A stretch of DNA of 64,000 nt, from positions 22,593,554-22,657,553 of the forward strand of contig CM020619.1 in NCBI GenBank assembly GCA_009829735.1, read 5' to 3'. The position numbers and the translations under genes were made by a program. Below are positions 50,573-59,746 of the stretch, piece after piece (position 1 is the first letter of the stretch; each line of letters starts with the position of its first letter). The notes below the pieces were generated by a model. It made no database searches, was not told the origin of the DNA, and saw only the letters and a list, made by a program, of their open reading frames with translations. The stretch comes from Pyropia yezoensis (Eukaryota; Rhodophyta; Bangiophyceae; Bangiales; Bangiaceae).

Positions 50573-51997
50573 TCCAACCCCCAGTGCCATGCCCTCACCT
50601 CCTTCCTCACCACATCCGGGTAGTAAGCGAGAGACGTACCCATCTCGGCGCAGCTCGGTCACCATGTTGTGTAATACGGTGATGGCTTTGGCAGTAACGA
50701 TGAGCGTTGACACAGAGTACGCGCGAGCGGGGTGCAAAGCAACGTGAAAGCGCGCGGTTAGTACTGCATAAAGACGTTCCACGTCCTTGCGCATCGCCTC
50801 TTGCAGCCTGTTGAACGCCCTCTCCTGAGGCGTTTGCGGCATGGCGTGAGGGGCCACAAAAATGAAGTAGCGTGGGTAGATGCCATCCACAAGATAATAC
50901 GGCAGAGTCATCTCCTCCCCATTCACGGTGTACGTCGACCCCGGCGGGGGCCACTCCCCCTTGGTGATCTGCACCATAAGGGGGCTGTGCGAAAGCACGT
51001 TCACGTCGTTGTTACTGCCAGGACAGCCGGCAAACAGGTGCCACACCCACATGTCCTCATCGCAGATGGTCTCCAGCACAATGTTGGGGTGCTTGTGGCG
51101 GCCCTTGTACATCCCCGCGTGGGCAGAAGGGCAGTTGGTCCACGCCCAGTGGCTGCAATCCAGGCTCCCAATGCAGCCCGGCAGTCCGCGCTCGGCGTTG
51201 CGCGCCAGGATGCGCTTCAGGTCCTCGATGGTGGGGGCGCGCAGGTACACGGCCTGGTATTTGTGCAGAATGAATGCCACCAGTCGCCTGACGGCTTCGT
51301 GCACCGTCGACTTGGAGAGGCGCACGTACTCGTCCACTCTGTCGGGGGACTCCCCATACCCGAGGACGCGGAAGGCGGCCACAAGCTTCTGGAGGGGGTG
51401 TGCCTGCAGGCGGCCCGTGGCGTTTGGGCGCTGCGCCCACCAGGTCAGGTCCTTGATGTCATAGTAGATGCGCAAAAAGAGGGTACGCGGCACGCGGAAG
51501 CGGCGCTCGAAGTCCACCTCATCATAGATTGGCGGCGCGCCGCCGACACCAAAGTAGTCGCGCCTGATCATAGCAACGCCGAGGGCGAAGTTGCGCTTCT
51601 TGTTGGGCATGCGGCCCTGCACAGAACCACGGCGCCGCGCCGGGCCCTTTCGGCCACGGCGGCGGCGCCGCAGGCGTAGGAGCGTGAGGCGGTGCTGCAG
51701 CAACAGCACCAGGGCTGCGTCGTCGTCGAACTCAGCGTCGCCGCCAATGTTTTGTGGCCCTCCGAGCTGTTCCATGCCTGCTTTCATGGGGTTGGTGGGC
51801 AAGTCGGGAGGAGGGAGCGGACAGGGGGAGCACAACACAAATACGATCAAAAGTAGAACATGAAAACCCACCATCCCGTGTGGCTCGCATGTCAGTCCAC
51901 CGCTTCCACGGCGCTCCAGTCCTCCCCCGACGATCCCACGACCTCCCATCCCTCGCAATGTACAGCCACACCACCCCCGACACAGAGGGAACAACAT
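50479..51997 (-). CDS. PIF/Harbinger DDE transposase, C-terminus in the assembly gap
   Basis: The minus-strand frame opens at ATG 51995-51997; a later start (MEQLGGPQNIGG) is as likely. After a basic region the DDE_Tnp_4 nuclease is clear: LPGCIGSLDCSHWAWTNCP (first Asp), FAGCPGSNNDVNVLSHSPLM (second Asp), YYLVDGIYPRYFIF and the KDVERLYAVLTARF helix with the catalytic Glu. The GSLDCxHWxW and RKDVERxxxVLxxRF signatures belong to the plant/algal PIF-Pong type. The upstream helix-turn-helix segment is YVRLSKSTVHEAVRRLVAFI. It cuts and joins the element ends. After YVSRLLPGCGEEGGEGMALG the frame runs into poly-Gly coded by the 9-bp array and then the gap, so the stop is unknown. Confidence 0.9.
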
Positions 51998-51999
51998 AC

Positions 52000-53434
52000 C
52001 AGATGTGGCGTGCGGGCCTCACCCAGTGCGCCCTCCCCAACAGGCGCACTGGGTGCAATGCCGCGGCGCTTGCCAGCGCGCCGCGGATGTCGTCAAAGTG
52101 GACGTTGGCGTGAATGAGCGTTTCAAGAAGAATCGGACAACATTACTGGACATGGGAGGATGCAAAAGGTGGGGCGGGGGTGGAGGGAGAAACACATAAA
52201 GAAGCACCATGAGGCAAAGAAAAACAACGGGGCAGAGAGTCCACGCGAAAAAGAACAGAACGTCAGAGGCCACACCGTCTCGAACACAGTGCGCACACGC
52301 GGACGCCCGTGCGGGCGCGCGCAGAATCGCGTGACTGCCGCACGCATGGAGTGGGGCGAGCGGGCGGCGACGGAGATGACGGCAGCGACAGTGGCGACGG
52401 TGGTAGCGGTGACGACCACGATGGCAGCGACGACGCACAGCATTCCCGCCCTCCCCTGCAACCCCCCCCTCCACACTGAACGTACAGTACGTCTGGTTGG
52501 ACGGCGCAGCTCACAGCTGCCGAGTGCCGGTGTGGCCGTGTCCGACACCTCCCCCGTCACTCCAGGGCCCCGGTTGGGCCCCCAAATGAATGCGCGCAGC
52601 GATCCTGGCCGCCGTCCTTCTCCCCGCGCAGGCCCCCTCGACCCCGGTCCCCCAATAGGAGGCGTTCTCCGCCCCCCCCCCCACCCCCCGCCCCAGGCAC
52701 CCGCCGCGCATTGGGCCTCGCGCGCACCCCCCCCCCCCCCACCGCACCGCCCCGCTGCCTGGCCGGTCGGATGGAGGGCCTGCACAGATGCGCAGGATAC
52801 GTGCCCAGTATCGTCGGGGCTCGCCCCTATCCCACCCTTCTCTCGAACACGCCGGATCGTGCCGCGGTTGGACAGCCCGCACTCGCGCGCCAAATTGCTC
52901 CTCCCGAGCGGCGCCACGTGCCGCCCGCGCCGCCCGTCGCTCTTCCCTTTGGGTGAAGCAGCATCGTTTCGTGGGTCAATGTCGGCGCAACACATCTAGC
53001 GGAACTGCAACCCCGAGTTAAGGAGAATATTCACGCAAGCACATCTTTTGGCACCGAAGAGATTTTGACGGTGCATCGAAAACCCTGTGCCACGTTGGCG
53101 TGCAACGTGGGACGCGCTCAGCCAATCATCTGCCAGGTCTCTGGCTCCCTGGTATGGCTCGAGCCATGCGGCGAGCCAAACCCACTGAGATTGGTCGACG
53201 GTATGGCTCAAGCCATCGCAAAGGCCCCTTTATCCGCCAATATTCGTCTTTATCCGTTTTTTATCCGCCGTATTGATTCGTAACTCCAATGCCCAAATCA
53301 GAGACGATGAGGCCCGTTTGAGCCCGTTTGGCTCCCGTGACGTTGCTGCGGTGACCCTTCTGCAGCCATCCGGCCCCCGATCTGCAACGTGGCACGAATA
53401 TGGGCGAATACTCACGTCGTTAGACGTGCTCTAA
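52000..53434. other. Right interior of the TIR element, no gene supported
   Basis: Promoter side of the transposase gene. Frames at 52160-52999 are compositional. Near 53080-53230 short inverted motifs occur (GCCACGTTGGCGTGCAACGTGG; GGTATGGCTCGAGCCAT and GGTATGGCTCAAGCCAT). Similar GCCACGT and GAGCCAT words lie at 42812-42870 just inside the left end, so they may be transposase-binding or subterminal sites. Confidence 0.35.
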
Positions 53435-54212
53435 AGCAACGCCCCAGGGGTTTCTAGGGCTCGCTGTGCTCCTGAGGACGTCTTCTATCTTTCAGGGTCA
53501 ACACATTGCCACCTCCTCTGAACTCACGGAGTAAAGCTGGCCTCAGGTTGGACAGAGTCGAGCACAGGAAAATCTGGACAGTGCCACTCCTGCAGCCTTG
53601 TAGCAGTGCTGTTCTGAGCATACGACTTCTTCATCAGGACAGAGATGGTGTGCTCATATTGCATGAGTGCCGTATGTATCTTTCCCGCAGCATCTGTGGC
53701 AGATGCGCACGATGTTCTCCCATTGTCATGGCCGACTCATGTACGGGCCGGGGGTCGCAACCGTGTAAGGCTTCGGTACTGGTAACTAGAGAGGCGATAG
53801 AGGCTTCACCTGCACGGAACGCAGTTCGCTAGTGACATGGGTCCCCCTCAAGAGCAATTCCATCCCTGTCGTTCCGCAGCACGAGGCGATGAAAGAACAG
53901 GAGCTCCGGCTGTCTCAGTCCTCAAGGGAGAAAATGATGTGCATCTGCCACAGACGCTGCGGGAAAGATACATACGGCACTCATGCAATATGAGCACACC
54001 ATCTCTGTCCTGATGAAGAAGTCGTATGCTCAGAACAGCACTGCTACAAGGCTGCAGGAGTGGCACTGTCCAGATTTTCCTGTGCTCGACTCTGTCCAAC
54101 CTGAGGCCAGCTTTACTCCGTGAGTTCAGAGGAGGTGGCAATGTGTTGACTCTGAAAGATAGAAGACGTCCTCAGGAGCACAGCGAGCCCAAGAAACCCC
54201 TGGGGCGTTGCT
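53435..54212. mobile_element. 778-bp hairpin MITE nested in the right TIR
   Basis: Arms at 53435 to about 53708 and about 53940-54212 are inverted copies about 98% identical over some 270 bp, starting AGCAACGCCCCAGGGGTTTC. The loop is about 230 bp. The insertion splits a sequence that is continuous at 42751-42777 (CGGCTATAAGAGCACG), so the empty site is visible in the same window. The flanks are TAA on the left and TTA on the right in this orientation, that is, a TA or an imperfect TWA target duplication. No protein is coded: the two mirror-image 98-108 aa frames are the arms read from each side. Its ends do not match those of the host element. Confidence 0.85.
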
Positions 54213-54478
54213 TTATAGCCGAGTTTGAGACGCAAGAAGGGGGGCGGTCGAGACCAAATTTGGGGGGGGTGGAAGTATTATTGGCCTCGTACTGTACTGC
54301 GTGACGAGTGGGGTGGGGGGCGTTGAGGACCGCGTGGCCCTTATAATGGGGGGATCGGGCGGGAGGGGGCAGGTGGTGAGATGACGGGGATCCTTTGTTC
54401 TCTCCACTGCGTCTTGGGTGGGTGTGTGAGAGCTGCCAGGGCGGGAGCGGCTAACCCCCCCCTGTGGTGCTCCAACAG

Positions 54479-55577
54479 CTCCGGCCCCCCACCTGGGCCG
54501 CCACCCCGCCGACGACTGTGGCCGCGGGCGCCACCCTCACCTGGACTGCTCGCTCGCCGGCGGCGGCGCTCATCGCTGTGGAGGTCCGCGTCGCCGCCCG
54601 CGGCGCGCGCTACTGGGCCACCGCGATGGTCATCTGCGGGGGGAATCACGGCCTCGCGTCAGAGACGACGTGGTCCCCCCGACGTGGTCGTCGGCACCCC
54701 CGCCGCCGCGGCGGCGGCGGCGGTGGCGGCGGCGGCGGCCGGCGGGTCGCCCCCACCGCCGTCGCGGGGCCACGCCCAGACGCGCCAGTGCCCCGCGTCG
54801 GCCGCCGCCGTGGCGCGCGACTACAGGGGCTTCCTCCTCAACGACGGGGATTCGTTCACCACGCCGTCCTGCGGCGCGTGCCGCGACGCGTGCCGTCGGC
54901 TACTCGGCTGCGACACGTGGGTGTATGGGGCGGATGCGGCGGTGCCCGCGCGGCACCGGCAGTGCTGGCTAAAAGAGGGCATCAGCGTCACGCGGCTGTT
55001 TTCCAAGCCGCAACCAGCGGGCGGCTGAGATGCCTCCCCGTGGGTTTCGGGCGTTCTGCCGTCGCCGAGACGCTGCCCCGGCACGTTTGCCTTCGACGAT
55101 GAGGGGCGGGTGCTCGTCCGCGGCGACGCCCGCCCCGCGGCCACGTGCGTCGCGTGACGCGATGCGTGCGTCGCGGCCGCCGGGTGCAACGTGTGGACGT
55201 GGGGCTATAAGGCGCGTCGCAGCGGCCGGTACCGCGAGTGCTGGGTGAAGCGGTGGGCGGAGGGGGGGCGCCCGCTGTTGAAGCCGGGCAGCTGGAATTT
55301 GCGGAGCGAGTGGCTGGGGGGGGTGCTGGACGACCAGCTGTGCCGGGGGGGGGGGAGATTGGGGGGTGCGCGGGGGATAGCGCCTGCCTTGGCGATGCTA
55401 GCAACGGGGGTGGTCGTGGTCGTGGCTGTGGCGGTGGTGGTGGTGGCACATCTTGGCCCCAACGATGAGGACGGAAGTGGTGCCTTCCGCTCGGCCCTCC
55501 CCCTGAGTGTTCATGGCCTGAACGCAGTGGTGGGGGTTGCTGAGCTGCGCAGACGGGCCACCTGGCCCGGGCCATAG
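54479..55577 (+). pseudogene. Ig-like/PAN/PAN/transmembrane protein, 3' exon, with two in-frame TGA
   Basis: A good acceptor precedes it: branch-like CTAAC at 54451 and CAACAG at 54473-54478. The frame starts LRPPTWAATPPTTVAAGATL, an Ig-like or Kre9/KNH-like beta domain, ending YWATAMVICGGNHG. After a run of six C (54675-54680) the reading moves to another frame. A PAN/Apple module follows from 54789 (QCPASAAAVARDYRGF, SCGACRDACRRLLGCDTWVY, QCWLKEGI), then TGA 55026-55028. In the same frame a second PAN module starts at 55074 (CPGTFAFDDEGRV ... RDACVAAAGCNVWTWGY, ECWVKRW) with TGA 55155-55157 inside. A hydrophobic segment near 55375-55455 (ALAMLATGVVVVVAVAVVVV) would be a membrane anchor, and the stop is at 55577. 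It is either a recent pseudogene, a gene with sequence errors, or one read through TGA. Confidence 0.5.
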
Positions 55578-55970
55578 GCCCAATGCCCTCCACCCGCGTC
55601 AGCCTCGGCTAGCCACAGCCACAGGTGTGTCGACGGCTGGGGGCTGGCCCGTCGCGGCGGCGGCGGCGGTGGCTTCATAACCCCGCCGCCGGCGGGAGGA
55701 AGGCGTCGGGCTCTTCGCCCGGCACGTTAGGCTTCCTCGTGCTTGCACCCATCCCTCCTTCCCTGCCAGCATGGTTGTCATGCAGGCTTTTTTCCACACC
55801 GCTCACCCTTCGTGGGCCCGCCTGGCTTCCTTATCCTTCTCTTTCTCTCTGCTGTTTCCTTTAGGGGTGCACGGACTTGTGGCGGGCACCCGCGGGCTCT
55901 GGCGCTACGGCCCTTACGCCCATGGCTGGAGGTGAACTTCCGTCAGGGAGACGTAGCCCCAGACCCCAAG

Positions 55971-55983
55971 CCTATAAAAACAA
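55971..55983 (+). promoter_or_regulatory. TATA-box candidate
   Basis: CCTATAAAAACAA lies about 45 bp before the ATG at 56020. It is the cleanest TATA-like sequence before any plus-strand ORF in this part of the window. Confidence 0.35.
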
Positions 55984-56019
55984 GATCAATCGGCAGTCTG
56001 CGCGCAGGAGAGCGGCGTA

Positions 56020-56622
56020 ATGTCTCGAAACGCACGTTCCATCTGTCAGTACTCTTTCAGAATGCTCGCATCACCGGAGATGTGCGAGGGTGGATCTCAG
56101 ACAGGACGCGAGGGCGTCGCAGCCGCCTCCCAGACATCCACAGGATTGGTGACGGGGTGTGTGTGGCACGCTGGTGTGGGGCTGCGGGCGTGCTGTCCGC
56201 GGGTGTTCGCGCGAGAACCTGTCTCGAAGCAGAACTGTGCTGTACAGCGCTGCAGCGCGACCCCGTGTCACCCTTCTTTAGGCCGCCCGCGCGTTCCGCA
56301 ACGGACCCCCTCTTTCCCCGCCCGTCTCCTCGAGCGCAGCCGCCACCCAAATGAGGGCCACGCGGCAGCTGCGGCGCGGCTGCAGCCGCCACCCTCATCC
56401 CCCCACCCCCCTCATCTCCCCCCCGAATGCATTTACCGCCTCGTAAGAAGCCACGACCCCTATCGCCGCCGCCGCCTGCTGACCCTACCCTCACTGCCCT
56501 CTCCCCCAGAGACGGCCGTTCTTCCCTCGACGCCGATGCCATCGCCACCGGGACCGCCACCCGCCGCACCGCTTGTGCGCCGCGCCGCCGTGGTCGCCGC
56601 AGGAGCCACCTGGAGAAGGGGA

Positions 56623-56653
<31 letters not shown>

Positions 56654-57588
56654 TGCCGCCGCTTGCGCGTCGAAGCGCACCTGCTGACCGCCCTGGATCA
56701 GCGGAGGGGATGGACAGGGGGGGGCGGGGTAGCGGTGGGGTCCTCTTGAAGGCCCCCGCCGTCGCGGCTGCCGCTGCCATCCCGCGGGATCGCGGCGACC
56801 CGGCCGGGCGCGCTTGGGGTGTCTGGTGGCCGACAAGGCATGGGGGCGTCCGGACCTCCATCCTTGTGCCGCCGCCCCCAGGCAACGCGCCGCCGCCCCT
56901 GTTGGCCCAGCGTGCACGGTCGCTGGCATTGGCTCCCTTTCCTAGCATCCCCACCCTGGCACCTGCGCAACGCCATGCGGCTCATCCGCTGCACAGCGTC
57001 GGAGCCGCTGCGCACGGGCACCTGGCGGCCGGCGGGGGTGTCGCCCCCGCCAGCGCGGACGACGCCCCCCCCACCCGTCTCGTTCGAGAGACGGACGCCC
57101 CTCTGCCGACCGCTGTTCCCATCGTCGCTGCTCCCGTAGCAAGTCTGTGTAGCTTGCGGGCGCCGTCGACGCCCGCGTGTCGTGCCGTTGCCCTCCCCGC
57201 CGGTCGCCCGCCCCGCACGGCCATCACACCTTTCTTGCACCGGTGGCGGACCCCCCCGCGTGGTCGACCGCGCCGTGCGTCGGCCGCGGCCGGGGGGATG
57301 CGCGGCGGGCCTGGCCCCCCCGGCGGCGGGAGGGGCGAGCTCGCTGCGGGATCGGATTGGCCAGACGACGGCCTCGGGCGGCCAATGAGGTCGCCACCCG
57401 GGGCCGCCACGCGCCCCCCCAGAGGGCGAGGGACACGGCGCCGGCGCCGGCCGGCACACCAGCGCAGGCCCACTGGGAGCACAACGTGGTGCTGCGGTTG
57501 GCGCGTCCAGCCGCCGCGTGCCGCACGCCCACCCCTCTTTCCCCCCCCTAGCAACCGGCGCAGAGACGATGGCAGCGAGGCACGATGA
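56020..57588 (+). CDS. Uncertain GC-rich ORF, 522 aa
   Basis: ATG 56020 lies about 45 bp after a TATA-like box. The first ~95 residues contain several Cys (MSRNARSICQYSFRMLASPE; LRACCPRVF), and the remainder is Pro/Ala/Arg-rich low complexity. No domain is recognised. Equally long frames run on the other strand (56698-57615), which shows that composition alone keeps frames open here. Only the TATA-ATG spacing favours this one. Confidence 0.22.
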
Positions 57589-59140
57589 TCGTCGCCAACA
57601 GCACCAGTCACACACGTGGTGGCCCAGAGGGCGGTCGTGGTGGCACTGTCATGACAGGTGTGTAGCGGCCCACGGGCGTCCATGGGCCTCGGACGACTGG
57701 GAGCCAGTCTGGGATGGATGGGTGGCCGCCACCAGTCGTCGGCTGTCAGCCGCGCTCGGAAGCGGCGGTCCCGCCCGTGGGTACAAAGGGGCGTGCACGC
57801 GATTGTGTCCTACGTTGGCCGAACAGGGCACCGACAGCCGGGACTGGTCACGGCCACGACCTGGGTGGGCGTGGACGTTCCTTGCCCTCCCCCCCCTGGC
57901 CGCCGTCGCTGCTCGAGGCGTGAGGAGGTGGGGAGGTGCGCTGGCCCATCGTCTGGTCATTCTCTTTCTCAGTACTGTAGTCTCGTAGGCGGCGCTCATA
58001 TCGACTGGACGGCACTTGTACTGTACAGCACTGTACACGCCAAGGCCCCCACGCAACGAGGGAGGGCCGGCCGTAACAAAGACGCCGCCCCCCCACGACG
58101 GGTGCCCAGACAGCCCCTCGCGTCAGGCCCCCCCCTCGGCGTGCTGTCGCGCACGACGCAAGCTCTGTTTGTTTGACAAGTCCCACTCGGGGGGGGCGCC
58201 GGGGGGCTGCTGGCAGCAACGGGGTGGGCAGCGCCGCCCCGCGGGTGGGTTCCGCCACCCTCCCGCGCCCCTCCGCCCTCTCCGGCGCCACGCGCGCGCG
58301 CCGCCGCCAGCATCGTGCAGGGGGTGGTGGTGGGGTGCGCCACGACCGAGTCCCCTCCTCTCTTCTGCCCGCCCGCCCAAAACCCCCCCCTCCCAGCCCC
58401 CCCCCCCCCCCCCGGCACCTGGCAACTGGGCCCAAAAGGGGAATGTGATACAAAACCATTGGGGGAAGAGCCGATGGCCCGCTCGGTGGGCTGAGCGGCT
58501 GACGCCCCCCCCCCCCGCCCCCCCCCCGGGACCCCTCGCCACGCCAGTGTGTGTGCGTATGGCCAGTCTGGTTCCCCCCCGCTGGACCGGTGCGGCCATC
58601 GTCTCATTCACAGGCAATCCAATCGAGAGCCCATCGAGGCCTTCGATGAGGCATCGCCCACCGAATCGATTGTGAGATGCGAGCACATCGACAGCTCGAA
58701 TCGATGCACTGCGGGTTGCTGCCGAACGCAGCACTCCGACTGACCGATGGAGTCTCGATGTGCTTAGAATCACGAGAGGTCTGTCACGTGATCGCATCTG
58801 ACCAATGGCAAAGACAGGGGTGAAGCCTCTCTGACTGCAAGCGTGTACTTTACAGCTCAGGCCAGACGCCGCTCAGCTGTCGCGCGGCTGCCGTCTCTGG
58901 GTCAGTGCGGGGGGTCGCTCTTCGTGGTCGTCACCCAACTAGGGCACTGCTGCAGGCCCCGGCAACCGGCCTGTGTGAGGACTCGTTGTCCCCTGCGCTG
59001 CTCTTTGTCGGCGTGCCCGCGCCGTGCTGGTGCCCGTGGTTATCGTCCTGCCTGTTCGACCGGCGGAGGTGACTGGTAGCGATGGCCTGCGGATGCTGCC
59101 GGTGTTCCTTCCGGCGCTAGACCAGCCGCCGGCACTGGCC
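57589..59140. other. Intergenic, C-run rich, then lower GC
   Basis: No supported gene. Several runs of 10-15 C lie at 58380-58530. A short palindromic cluster, TACTGTACAGCACTGTACA, lies at 58018-58036. From about 58600 GC falls; this is the likely start of the mobile element whose gene ends at 59747. Confidence 0.35.
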
Positions 59141-59149
59141 CGCGCCGTC

Positions 59150-59420
59150 ATGTTCTAGCTGGATGGGGTGGCCGTCCAGCCCGCACGCCAGCAGGTGCGT
59201 GCGCAGGTCTCGTCGGCCGGTGCTGGTGGGATGTGCTTGCTATATCTCCACGGCAATAGCTCCCCGCACTGATTCTCACGACCGGTAGCCAGGACTCTGC
59301 GTTGATTGCTTCGCCCGCACGCCAACACATGCCCGCTCTGGTCCTCACGGCGGGTCGCCGTTGCGACCTGTTTGCGTTGCAGCCCACACGCCAATAGGTT
59401 CTCGCACTATACCACCCAGC
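59150..59420. repeat. Four degenerate ~66-bp repeats beyond the transposase 3' end
   Basis: Units near 59180, 59247, 59312 and 59381 share CCCGCACGCCA(A/G)(C/T)A(G/C) or CACGGCAATAG, then CTC-rich sequence ending ACGGCGGG or GACCGG. The period is 65-70 bp. Direct subterminal repeats of this sort are typical of CACTA-like elements. Confidence 0.5.
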
Positions 59421-59746
59421 CAGCGCCCGGTGGGATCTGCTGATCACGTTCCCTGTGTTGCTGCGACCGACCGCTCCATGGTCTTGTTGTTCCTCTGGTG
59501 CATGCCGTCTTAGTATGCGCTCAGTCCAAGGCACATGCTGTTCGAGTTATTGTGCTTGCTCGCGCTTGTGTCCAGGCGATGGTCGTGGAGCGCAGCCCGC
59601 GGGTATTTTATGCTGACGTGCTGTTGACGGATTAGTAGCCAGAGCGGGGGCAGAGAGCTTGGTATGTCCACATACATGTTCCATGACAAAGCCTGTGGCA
59701 CACTCTCAAAGCAAGGACGCACGAAGGGAGATGGAAACAGGGCTTG

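Larger units (their letters stand above)
42678..54294. mobile_element. 11.6-kb TIR-bounded element with PIF/Harbinger-type genes
   Basis: The left end (42678-42777) and right end (54294 back to about 53412) are inverted copies about 98% identical over 100 bp once a nested MITE is removed. Both start CAGTACGAGGCCAATAAT and both run through AAATTTGGTCTCGACCG to GAGCACGTCTAACGACGT. A TA lies outside each end (42676-42677, 54295-54296), though the outer flank GTACAGTAC is itself symmetric, so the exact edge and duplication length are uncertain. Between the ends lie a Pro-rich ORF, a Myb/SANT ORF and a DDE transposase facing it. A TA duplication is more usual for Tc1/mariner than for PIF (TWA), so the PIF genes could be nested. 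High end identity means a recent insertion. Confidence 0.55.

Noticed and set aside
53506-54141. Two identical ~100-aa proteins on opposite strands
   Set aside because: They are the two arms of the hairpin MITE read from each side, not genes.
56057-57683. Minus-strand ORFs of 230-305 aa
   Set aside because: Arg/Pro/Ala-rich with no domain; they overlap the equally doubtful plus-strand ORF, so composition is the likely cause.
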